DNA from: an uncultured Eubacteriales bacterium
Lineage (GTDB): Bacteria; Bacillota; Clostridia; UMGS1810
DNA: 6,418 nt
Direction: 5' to 3'
NCBI GenBank assembly: GCA_902493665.1
Contig: CABUQL010000081.1
Coordinates: 1 to 6,418, forward strand
Made by a program: the position numbers and the translations under genes. Numbering within the stretch: position 1 is the stretch's first letter; every line of letters begins with the position of its first letter. The notes under the pieces are model-generated. The model saw only the letters and a list, made by a program, of their open reading frames with translations, was not told the origin of the DNA and searched no databases. Positions 1-6,304 of the stretch are shown in pieces.

Positions 1-1756
1 AAGCTATCGGTCTGCTTGAACAAACGATCATGGCTTTTTGTACTCTTTCGGGATCGTTTGCACAAGCAGCGACATAATGGTCGTGAATATCCACGGCAAG
101 ACGTTCAAGTCGAGAAGGTTCACCGAGAATCACTTCCATGGAACTCATTGCCTTTTTGCTTGCCTCAATGTCTTCTTTTGTTGCACCGTCATCAGCGCAT
201 TTTTTATAATATGCCTCGATCTGCTTTACCTTTTCGTGATCTAACAGAACTTTTGCGATACGCGGATGATATTTGATAGAAACGGTAAGACCGTCAGCAA
301 CTGCCTGGTCCATGGTGTATCGATCTATCTCGTCGCCGAACGTCTGATAAGTTTCTGCAATAGGCGTGCCGGTGAAACCGACGAAAGTTGCATGCGGAAA
401 CGCTTCTTTCAACACCTTGGCATATGGCTTTGAAACCATAGCTTTCATGTTTTCATCGGCGTCCTTACTGAACTGGATTTTTTTAGCATGCTCAAGTTGC
501 GTTCGATGAGCCTCATCGGAGAAACAAATGATATTTGCCCTTTCGTTTATGAGCCCTATTTTATCGTCTTCGCGGTCGCAGAATTTCTGAATAGTACAAA
601 TATAAAAACCGCCGCTTGCACGCGCGCCCAATTCCTCTCTCAAAATCTTGCGGTTCGGAACCACGCTTACTTCGCCAAGGTTCAAAAACTCTTTGCTTTT
701 AGTAAACAATTTCGCCCCTTGCTTTTGAAGTTCCTCACGGTCAACGATGAGAACGATTGTCGGCGAACCTATTTCCGGCACATCCGTACAACGCAATGCA
801 AGTTGTCTTGCCAAAAACGCCATAGTATAAGTCTTTCCGCAACCGGTTGCGCCGAAATATGTACCGCCTTTCCCGCTTTTTGTCGAAACGGATTTAACAA
901 TGCTTTCTTTCAGCAGTCGCGTAGCAAAAAATTGCGGATAACGGCACACGATTTGTTTTTCGTCGCTGTCGTAGTCCCTGTCCTGAAAATATATGTAATC
1001 ACGGAAAATTTCGAGGAATCTTTCGGGCGAGTATACGCCCTTTATCATGGTTTGAGTCTCTTCAAAAGGAAGAGTGGACACCTTATCGCCGTCATTAATT
1101 CGGCGCCACGCATAAAAATGCTCATAAGGAGTGCGCACCGTTCCCAAGCGCGTTTTTACTCCGTCGGAAATACAAGCCAAAGGACAAAAGTGAAATAAAT
1201 GCGGAATATCTCGCCAATAGCGAATATATATCTGTTCCCACGCATCGAAAACGGTTGCGTTGGCATCGGCAGGATTTTTCAATTCAATGACGCACAGTGG
1301 CATTCCGTTGACATAAAGCAAAATGTCGGGACGGCGCGTCTCTTTCTGCCCGTTGTTTACATATTCAACGGCAAATTGATTGACGGCACGAAAAATATTG
1401 TTTTCCGGGTGCTCGAAATCGATAAGCGAAATCATACGAGCCAAGCCGTCTTTGGGAACAAATTGAATGCCGTCCACCATCAAGCCATAAACCTTGTGCA
1501 ATGTGGAAAATTCGCTCTCCGCTCCGACCAGACGAACGGAATCTACAATTTGTCGCACTTCGTCCGCAATTAAATCGGGATTCGTCTTGCACAAAAATTG
1601 TTCGAGGTCATCCGAATATATTACGTCCGTTTTGGAAGCGCGCGGAATACTGTTTCCCGGAAGATATTCCCAGCCTTCTTCTTCCAAAAAGGACAAGAAA
1701 GCAGATTCGAATTCCGATTCACAATAGCGTCCGTTAAAGTTTTGTAATTTTGACAT
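1..1756 (-). CDS. hsdR: Type I restriction enzyme R subunit HsdR, 3' end cut off by window edge
   Basis: This is the ATP-dependent translocase and endonuclease subunit, which joins the HsdM/HsdS methyltransferase to cut DNA unmodified at the target. I translated it by hand: the frame starts with MSKLQNFNGR at 1756 and stays open to base 1, giving 585 codons with no stop. The N-terminal nuclease domain shows the PD...ExK signature (D144, E158, K160, in RRPDILLYVNG and VIELKNP). The helicase motor follows: Walker A GATGCGKT (302-309), DEAH box FSDEAH (412-417), FTGTP motif III (461-465), and KAMIVCSSR near the cut end (575-582). Full-length HsdR proteins are usually about 800-1,050 residues, so the second RecA-like domain and the helical C-terminal domain lie outside the window. 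The start has GAGG at 1765-1768, 8 nt upstream. It is the last gene visible in the operon, 37 nt after the reverse transcriptase. No frameshift or premature stop is seen in the visible part. The family assignment is secure. Confidence 0.96.
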   Translation of the reverse strand, partial: MSKLQNFNGRYCESEFESAFLSFLEEEGWEYLPGNSIPRASKTDVIYSDDLEQFLCKTNPDLIADEVRQIVDSVRLVGAESEFSTLHKVYGLMVDGIQFVPKDGLARMISLIDFEHPENNIFRAVNQFAVEYVNNGQKETRRPDILLYVNGMPLCVIELKNPADANATVFDAWEQIYIRYWRDIPHLFHFCPLACISDGVKTRLGTVRTPYEHFYAWRRINDGDKVSTLPFEETQTMIKGVYSPERFLEIFRDYIYFQDRDYDSDEKQIVCRYPQFFATRLLKESIVKSVSTKSGKGGTYFGATGCGKTYTMAFLARQLALRCTDVPEIGSPTIVLIVDREELQKQGAKLFTKSKEFLNLGEVSVVPNRKILREELGARASGGFYICTIQKFCDREDDKIGLINERANIICFSDEAHRTQLEHAKKIQFSKDADENMKAMVSKPYAKVLKEAFPHATFVGFTGTPIAETYQTFGDEIDRYTMDQAVADGLTVSIKYHPRIAKVLLDHEKVKQIEAYYKKCADDGATKEDIEASKKAMSSMEVILGEPSRLERLAVDIHDHYVAACANDPERVQKAMIVCSSRPIA

Positions 1757-1764
1757 TTGTATTT

Positions 1765-1768
1765 CCTC
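1765..1768 (-). promoter_or_regulatory. Shine-Dalgarno site of hsdR
   Basis: GAGG (within TTGAGGAAAT on the minus strand) lies 8 nt before the ATG at 1756 and fixes the hsdR start. The 37-nt gap after the reverse transcriptase stop (1757-1793) shows no terminator hairpin and no clear promoter, so hsdR is probably read from the upstream operon transcript. Confidence 0.75.
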
Positions 1769-1793
1769 AATTTAATAGTATCACAGCCGATAT

Positions 1794-3278
1794 TTAGTTC
1801 TTAAAAACGAAATTTTTTAGTTTTGCCCATTCGCCAGTCAAATCTTTTCCTTCAAGAATCTCATATACAAACAGCCAATTTCTTTCGAAATCCTCGTCAA
1901 TATTTTTTAAGTCATTCGCATGAGATACAAGCAACAAAACTTCACTTTCACATCCATACTTTTTGAAATAGACGAAAGCCAACAATTTGTAAACGCACGA
2001 ATCACTATCAATGGCACTTTGCGCTGACAAAGATTTGATTTCAAACCTGTACTTTATCGCAAAAAGTAGTGAAAAACAAACTGCATCGTAATTTTTGACT
2101 TTCATCTCCTGTTCAAATAGTGTGTTTGAAAATTTTGCGATTTCAGATACATCTATTTTGAACCTTGCAAATGCAAACTTGTCCACAATTTGTACTAAAT
2201 ACGGATAAAGTAAGCAAAGATGAAAAATCGTTTTAATACACAGTAATTTTGCCTGTTGCGACATATTTTTAAACGGCAGAGATTTTATGGCATAATTAAG
2301 AATTGCGGCATCGTTGTTGTTATTATGAAAAATTTCAATGGCATTATCAAAATAAGTCCTTGCGCTTTTGTAATCAAAAATACCGTTCTTATAAAATTGC
2401 TGTGGGTGCTCCAACTGTCGTTTCCATTGCTTTGTAATTGCCGTAGGCAACTCTATTATTTTTGTTTTTTTGTCATTTACCAACAAATCGAATTTGCCTA
2501 ATTCTGTCTTTAAATCTACCAAAAACAACTGTGCATTTTCCATGCTGTCAACATAACAAGTATAATCATCTATGTGCCGTGTATAGTGCCATTTTCTACA
2601 CAATTCTTTGTCAACGGCAGATAATATGATTTCACTAAGCACATTTGACGCATGCGGACCGATAAGCAGTCCGTGAGTTTCTCCGTTTTTGCAAAGAGCG
2701 ATATTATGATCAAGTTGATTAAACCATAATTTTCTATCACTCTTTTTGGATTTAGCCTCCGATTTACCTACCAATGCCCACGGTATCGAATGTGAATATA
2801 TGCTTTGAAAACATTTTGCTATATCGGCATGAACAATGTACTTGCTTTCTATAAGCAAATCAGATTCAGGACTTCCGTCAATTTTCCAGTTTTCATAATT
2901 CATTTTAAAAAGAGACTTGGAATGTGACATTTTTCTAATATGTATTCTGCTTACGTTGTGTTTCTGTCCCTCTGTACAGTCTGAAAAATGTTTCTGTATT
3001 TTATCCCAATTTTCTTTTATGATCAAACATAACAAACGATAAACCATGGGCACGGGAACTCCAATTTCACGGCTTACGTTAATATTGCGCATACTAGCGT
3101 ATTGCACATAAGAGCACCGCTTGTTTCCAAACTTTGGATTATTTCGTTTGCAGTAATCAAAGAAGTCTTCTGAAGTAAACACCGGTGGGAGTTTTTCAGA
3201 AAACATACCATATCCCAGAAGTCCTTCATAAACTTCCTCCGCTGAAATAGCATTCATCATTTCGGAATATGTTTTCAT
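1794..3278 (-). CDS. Reverse transcriptase of the UG/Abi defence type, embedded in the R-M operon
   Basis: A 494-residue protein with reverse transcriptase core motifs. Motif A is ADIAKCF at 151-157 (catalytic D152), followed by QSIYSHSIPWAL. Motif B is GLLIGPHASNVLSEIIL at 203-219 with the conserved GP..S. Motif C is RHIDDY at 234-239 (D237, D238). A motif D-like LLVNDKKTKIIELP spans 265-278. All three metal-binding aspartates are present, so it is probably catalytic. The last 210 or so residues are helix-rich and lack a maturase or HNH domain, which argues against a group II intron; no retron-type RNA gene is adjacent. This layout fits the UG/Abi (DRT and AbiA/AbiK-like) families of phage-defence reverse transcriptases; I cannot assign a subgroup. 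I chose the ATG at 3278 (protein MKTYSEMMNA) over an upstream in-frame ATG at 3326, because it forms an ATGA overlap with the hsdS stop and has GAGGG 7 nt upstream. GC is about 31% in sampled lines, far below hsdM and hsdR, suggesting separate origin. Confidence 0.9.
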   Translation of the reverse strand: MKTYSEMMNAISAEEVYEGLLGYGMFSEKLPPVFTSEDFFDYCKRNNPKFGNKRCSYVQYASMRNINVSREIGVPVPMVYRLLCLIIKENWDKIQKHFSDCTEGQKHNVSRIHIRKMSHSKSLFKMNYENWKIDGSPESDLLIESKYIVHADIAKCFQSIYSHSIPWALVGKSEAKSKKSDRKLWFNQLDHNIALCKNGETHGLLIGPHASNVLSEIILSAVDKELCRKWHYTRHIDDYTCYVDSMENAQLFLVDLKTELGKFDLLVNDKKTKIIELPTAITKQWKRQLEHPQQFYKNGIFDYKSARTYFDNAIEIFHNNNNDAAILNYAIKSLPFKNMSQQAKLLCIKTIFHLCLLYPYLVQIVDKFAFARFKIDVSEIAKFSNTLFEQEMKVKNYDAVCFSLLFAIKYRFEIKSLSAQSAIDSDSCVYKLLAFVYFKKYGCESEVLLLVSHANDLKNIDEDFERNWLFVYEILEGKDLTGEWAKLKNFVFKN

Positions 3279-4408
3279 TTTGTTACCCTCGCTTCCTCCA
3301 ATGAGCCCCTTATCAGTATCGGGCAAATATTTTTGATTTGTGCTTTCAGTTTTTCGTTGATGCTTTTTCTCGTCATATAGACATGGTAAATATCTGCAAT
3401 TGATTGCTGAATGCTTATATCGGGTATAGGAATTTCAACATTTTGCATTTCATCAAAAGAAAAATTTTCCCGTGCTGATCCCCAAGAATTAAATCGTGCA
3501 TATCTATCGAATTCATCCCTTTTAAAAAACAGCATCAAATACTCTGGTAAAATATATCTTTGATCTGTTTTAAATATTGTCGAAATGGCAGAAACTAAAA
3601 AAGTATCTTGTGATGAATTCAATGCAAGCGATATTTTTTCTCCACGACGAGAAGTATCCGAAATAAAAGCTATTTCGCCAGCATTAACTATTTTATAATT
3701 ACTTAACGAAACACCATCCATATTCGCTTTTGTATCAATAAAGTCCTTGCTTGTTGCAATTCCTCTAACATGCTCTAATGTTAAGCATCTGTCATTCTTT
3801 TCATTACATTCTGTAATATATTTTCCAATTTTCTCGCACGGCATTTGACGGCGCAAATCTTCAATATATCCGTCGCAGACGAGTTTCAGGTCGTCAAGTC
3901 CGCGTTCGTAGCTTTGCTGATTGGCAACCAAAGTATTATAAATGTCCACATACTTCTGCTGTGTCGGAAGGTCGGGAAGTTCAATCTCGATATCGCACAT
4001 TGTGTCCCAATCGAAAGTCTCCCTTGCCGAACCCCAAGAATTGAACCGTGCATATCTGTCAAATTCGGGTCTGTTGAAATAAATAAAAAGATAGTCAGAC
4101 AGCAACAAATCTTTTCTTGCAATACAAAAAACAGTATATATGGATGAAATTAAAATTGTATGCTGAGTTTTATTATATGCAAGAGCTATTTTCTCTCCTC
4201 GCCTTGACGTATCTGCAACATAAGCAAAATCCCTTGGTCTCACAACTTTATAAGAGGATAGACTAACGCCATCCATGTTTGCTTTTGTTTCAATAAACTC
4301 TTTCCCCGTAGAAATTCCTTTAATATTATCAAGATCATACTTGTTATCAAGATTTCTCTCATCACTAGGTTGGATCAACTCGCCCAATTTACACTTAGTC
4401 AATGCCAT
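3275..4408 (-). CDS. hsdS: Type I R-M specificity subunit HsdS with two near-duplicate recognition domains
   Basis: HsdS chooses the DNA target for both methylation and restriction and scaffolds the HsdM and HsdR subunits. The 377-residue protein has the usual plan: TRD1 (about 1-148), a central helical spacer (about 149-190), TRD2 (about 191-333) and a C-terminal helical segment (about 334-377). The TRDs are close copies: TKANMDGVSLS at 41-51 and 226-236, DTSRRGEKI at 66-74 and 251-259, and a 16-residue identical block beginning EFDRY at 115-130 and 299-314. By hand, about 71 of 121 aligned residues match. I chose the ATG at 4408 (MALTKCKLGE) because AAGGGG lies 7 nt upstream; an in-frame ATG at 4465 would add 19 residues inside hsdM. 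The gene overlaps hsdM by 14 nt. The TRDs are AT-rich (about 28-34% GC sampled), while the central spacer is about 46%, a sign of domain exchange. The actual DNA sequence recognised cannot be read from this. Confidence 0.95.
   Translation of the reverse strand: MALTKCKLGELIQPSDERNLDNKYDLDNIKGISTGKEFIETKANMDGVSLSSYKVVRPRDFAYVADTSRRGEKIALAYNKTQHTILISSIYTVFCIARKDLLLSDYLFIYFNRPEFDRYARFNSWGSARETFDWDTMCDIEIELPDLPTQQKYVDIYNTLVANQQSYERGLDDLKLVCDGYIEDLRRQMPCEKIGKYITECNEKNDRCLTLEHVRGIATSKDFIDTKANMDGVSLSNYKIVNAGEIAFISDTSRRGEKISLALNSSQDTFLVSAISTIFKTDQRYILPEYLMLFFKRDEFDRYARFNSWGSARENFSFDEMQNVEIPIPDISIQQSIADIYHVYMTRKSINEKLKAQIKNICPILIRGSLEEARVTK
3286..3290 (-). promoter_or_regulatory. Shine-Dalgarno site that decides the reverse transcriptase start
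   Basis: GAGGG sits 7 nt before the ATG at 3278 and lies inside the last codons of hsdS. A further GGAGG at 3295-3299 is too distant for this ATG. The start and the hsdS stop share ATGA (3275-3278), the arrangement expected for translational coupling, so reverse transcriptase output is probably tied to translation of hsdS. It favours the 494-residue form over the 510-residue one. Confidence 0.75.
3410..3778 (-). repeat. hsdS TRD2, copy 2 of the intragenic duplication
   Basis: This segment codes HsdS residues about 211-333 and is homologous to 3965-4321. Two DNA stretches remain nearly identical: 3480-3514 matches 4032-4066 at 31 of 35 bases, and 3714-3742 matches 4269-4297 at 26 of 29. The copies are in direct orientation about 552-555 bp apart, so recombination between them could delete or exchange one TRD. 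Most other positions have diverged, so this is an old duplication or acquisition of two related domains rather than a recent copy. Confidence 0.85.
3965..4321 (-). repeat. hsdS TRD1, copy 1 of the intragenic duplication
   Basis: Codes HsdS residues about 30-148 and pairs with 3410-3778. The best conserved DNA blocks are 4032-4066 and 4269-4297. At the protein level the conserved blocks include WGSARE at the end of the domain and the DTSRRGEKI motif, a pattern I recognise from a widespread type I TRD family whose target I cannot state. Confidence 0.85.
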
Positions 4409-5996
4409 ATCCAATCCCCTTAAATGCATCTTCGAGCATTTTTTGCGACTGCTTTTCTTCGGCAAGGATATCCCGCATTTCCTGCTGAATGCGGCTCATT
4501 TCCGCTTTGAAATCGATGTCCAAGTCGTGGTCAATAAATTCGATATATTTGCTCGGAACAAGGCTCCAATTATTTTCTTTTATTTCCTCCATCCCCACAC
4601 TGCGATAAAGTTCGGGCACGGCGTAATTTATCCCGTCCGTTCCTTCGCTTTGCCATGTATGGTAGATGTTTGCTGCATTTTGAATCTGCTCTTCGCTTAG
4701 CAGCACTTTCTTTTTGCCTTCACCTTTTACTGCGTTTTCCGTCCAGGTGCGCAAATCCATAAACAGGATTTCGTGTTCGCGGTTACGAAGCGTCCTGCCG
4801 TGATATTCACCGCCTTTTTTATTTTGATTCAATATCCAAAGCGTTACACTGATGTCGGTCGTGATGAACAATTCACGGGGAAGAATGATTATCGCTTCGA
4901 CTTTGTCATTTTCGATTAGTTTTTTTCTTATTCGCACGGTGTCGCTGTCGCCCAGTGCGCCGTTTGCAAGCAAGAAACCCGCAACGCCCTGACTCGCCCG
5001 CAAATGTGAAAGAATATGCAAAATCCACGCATAGTTTGCGTTGCTTTCAGGCGGAGTGCCATAGTCAGCCCACCGCGAATCGTTTTTCAGATTGTCATTG
5101 TACCAACCTTTAAGATTGAACGGCGGATTTGCCATGATGTAATCGAAGTAAATGCCTTTATGCAAATCGTGTGTGAAACTGGAATCAGCCTCATCTCCGA
5201 GGTTGTGGCTTATTCCGCGCAGTGCAAGGTTCATTTTGGCAAGTCGGTAAGTGGCCGGTTCTTTTTCCTGTCCGTAAACATTTATTCTGCTTATATCGCC
5301 TTTTTTTGCTTTTACAATGTCCGCGCTTTGGATAAACATCCCGCCCGAACCGCAACATGGGTCGTACAACGTCCCGTCAAAAGGCTCTATCATAGTTGCA
5401 ATTAACTGCACTACATCATGAGGAGTATAATATTCTCCCTCTTCCTTTGTTGCGTTTACGGCAAATTCTTTCAAGAAGTATTCGTAGACCCGTCCGATAA
5501 GGTCTTTTTCTTCACCGAAAGCTTTATGGTTTATCTTATGAACTTCGTCAACAATTTTTTTGATGTCATTGGGTGCAAGATTACGGGTAGTAAAAGTGCC
5601 TTCGACAATACAACCTTTAAGCTGCTTGCTTGTGGCAATAGCGTGCAAAGCCGTGTCAAGCGCAACATTCAACTGCGGCGCGGGAGTATTGATGATAGTT
5701 GACCATCTCGCCTCAATGGGAAGATTATATGTCCCGTCCGTAAAAGTCGCATCGTCAAAAAACGCTGCGACGATCTCTTCATCATCCGGGTCAAGCCCCT
5801 GCGCAATGAGATCTTGGCGAAGTTTAGCTACTCCGTATTCATACTTCTCGCCAATAAAACGCAAAAACACGAGTGTCAGCATCATATCACGTTTTTCAAA
5901 AAACGAACCCGAGTTGCGTGCCTGACGCAGAATATCGCGACACTTAAACAAAATTGCGTCCAAATTAAGTTTTTCTTCCGTTTTTTTCTTTGCCAT
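4395..5996 (-). CDS. hsdM: Type I R-M methyltransferase subunit HsdM (N6-adenine)
   Basis: HsdM transfers a methyl group from S-adenosylmethionine to adenine N6 within the target chosen by HsdS, protecting host DNA; the active form is M2S1. The 533-residue protein has a helical N-terminal domain (about 10-155), then the catalytic domain with GEYYTPHDVVQLI (187-199), SAM-binding motif I DPCCGSGG (212-219) and the catalytic motif IV NPPF (290-293), typical of N6-adenine enzymes. A charged, probably coiled helix (about 495-525) at the C-terminus may contact HsdS. Length is normal for HsdM (about 490-530 or slightly more). The start at 5996 has AGAGG 7 nt upstream and follows the predicted promoter with a leader of about 42 nt. 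It is the first gene of the operon. Sampled GC is about 53%, similar to hsdR. All key residues are present, so I expect it to be active. Confidence 0.97.
   Translation of the reverse strand: MAKKKTEEKLNLDAILFKCRDILRQARNSGSFFEKRDMMLTLVFLRFIGEKYEYGVAKLRQDLIAQGLDPDDEEIVAAFFDDATFTDGTYNLPIEARWSTIINTPAPQLNVALDTALHAIATSKQLKGCIVEGTFTTRNLAPNDIKKIVDEVHKINHKAFGEEKDLIGRVYEYFLKEFAVNATKEEGEYYTPHDVVQLIATMIEPFDGTLYDPCCGSGGMFIQSADIVKAKKGDISRINVYGQEKEPATYRLAKMNLALRGISHNLGDEADSSFTHDLHKGIYFDYIMANPPFNLKGWYNDNLKNDSRWADYGTPPESNANYAWILHILSHLRASQGVAGFLLANGALGDSDTVRIRKKLIENDKVEAIIILPRELFITTDISVTLWILNQNKKGGEYHGRTLRNREHEILFMDLRTWTENAVKGEGKKKVLLSEEQIQNAANIYHTWQSEGTDGINYAVPELYRSVGMEEIKENNWSLVPSKYIEFIDHDLDIDFKAEMSRIQQEMRDILAEEKQSQKMLEDAFKGIGYGID
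4416..4421 (-). promoter_or_regulatory. Shine-Dalgarno site of hsdS
   Basis: AAGGGG lies 7 nt before the ATG at 4408, inside the 3' end of hsdM. It supports the 377-residue start over the 396-residue alternative and suggests that hsdS is translated by coupling to hsdM, keeping the subunits balanced. Confidence 0.75.
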
Positions 5997-6003
5997 TTTG
6001 CAA

Positions 6004-6008
6004 CCTCT
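6004..6008 (-). promoter_or_regulatory. Shine-Dalgarno site of hsdM
   Basis: AGAGG lies 7 nt before the ATG at 5996 and fixes the start of the first gene in the operon. Confidence 0.75.
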
Positions 6009-6021
6009 ATCAAAATTGTGA

Positions 6022-6034
6022 AGAATACTATTCT
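6022..6034. promoter_or_regulatory. 13-bp palindrome, possible operator over the start of the hsdM transcript
   Basis: AGAATA-C-TATTCT is a perfect inverted repeat with 6-bp arms around one base. It falls at about +4 to +16 relative to the transcription start predicted from the -10 box, where a bound repressor would block initiation or early elongation. Some R-M loci use controller proteins at such sites, but no regulator gene is visible here. A short AT-rich palindrome can occur by chance. Confidence 0.35.
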
Positions 6035-6044
6035 ATGTACCTTT

Positions 6045-6073
6045 ATTATATCAAATTTCATCACAACAATCAA
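6045..6073 (-). promoter_or_regulatory. Sigma70/SigA-type promoter of the hsdM-hsdS-RT-hsdR operon
   Basis: On the minus strand, TTGATT (6068-6073) and TATAAT (6045-6050) are separated by 17 bp. The -10 box is a perfect consensus and the -35 matches TTGACA at 4 of 6 positions. The predicted transcription start is near 6038, giving a leader of about 42 nt before hsdM. Position, spacing and orientation all fit, and no other good promoter was seen between the four genes. Confidence 0.75.
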
Positions 6074-6184
6074 GCAACACATGTCTGAAACAAGGGACAC
6101 ATTCAACAAATTTTGCCCGTTTACTGTTGTGATAAGCCTTCATCTTGATGCGGCAAGTTTTAAGTGCATTTTTACCCGCCTTCG

Positions 6185-6228
6185 AAAAAAAATGCGGCTA
6201 CTCAAATTGACCTTCGAAAAAGCCATTT
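6185..6228 (-). terminator. Possible rho-independent terminator for minus-strand transcription entering from the right
   Basis: On the minus strand AAATGGCT (6221-6228) can pair with AGC-CG-CATTT (6190-6199), with a 2-nt bulge and a loop of about 21 nt, followed by a run of eight T (6185-6192). It would end a transcript from the right before the hsdM promoter. The stem is weak, the loop is large and part of the T-run is used in the stem, so this is tentative. Confidence 0.25.
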
Positions 6229-6233
6229 GCAAC

Positions 6234-6303
6234 CGTGGCGTGTGCTTGTCTTTGATACGAGAGCGCCGGCGCTGATGCGCCGCCGCGACAAGCACACTCC
6301 ACG
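6234..6303. repeat. Large inverted repeat, 17-bp arms with one mismatch
   Basis: The arm 6234-6250 is the reverse complement of 6287-6303 except for one C/T mismatch (6239 against 6298). The 36-nt interior holds a second GC-rich hairpin, CGGCGC-TGAT-GCGCCG (6267-6282). As RNA from either strand it would form a very stable stem-loop. It is not followed by a close T-run on the plus strand, and on the minus strand the nearest T-run starts 13 or more nt away, so it is not a standard terminator. It could be part of a structured RNA, a dispersed palindromic repeat or an end of a mobile element. Confidence 0.8.
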
Positions 6304-6304
6304 A

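Noticed and set aside
488..1198. 236-codon open frame on the plus strand
   Set aside because: It is antisense to hsdR, whose minus-strand frame has all expected nuclease and helicase motifs. The plus-strand translation has no recognisable domain and no ribosome binding site.
1199..1573. 124-codon open frame on the plus strand
   Set aside because: It is antisense to the nuclease domain of hsdR and shows no family features.
1794..3278. Group II intron or retron origin for the reverse transcriptase
   Set aside because: No maturase or HNH domain follows the core, no intron RNA boundaries are seen, and the gene is packed between hsdS and hsdR with no room for an adjacent retron RNA.
3279..3326. 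Upstream in-frame ATG giving a 510-residue reverse transcriptase
   Set aside because: It would lie wholly inside hsdS with no better ribosome site, whereas the ATG at 3278 has GAGGG at 7 nt and the ATGA coupling.
4409..4465. Upstream in-frame ATG giving a 396-residue HsdS
   Set aside because: It would overlap hsdM by 71 nt and add 19 residues not needed for TRD1; AAGGGG points to 4408.
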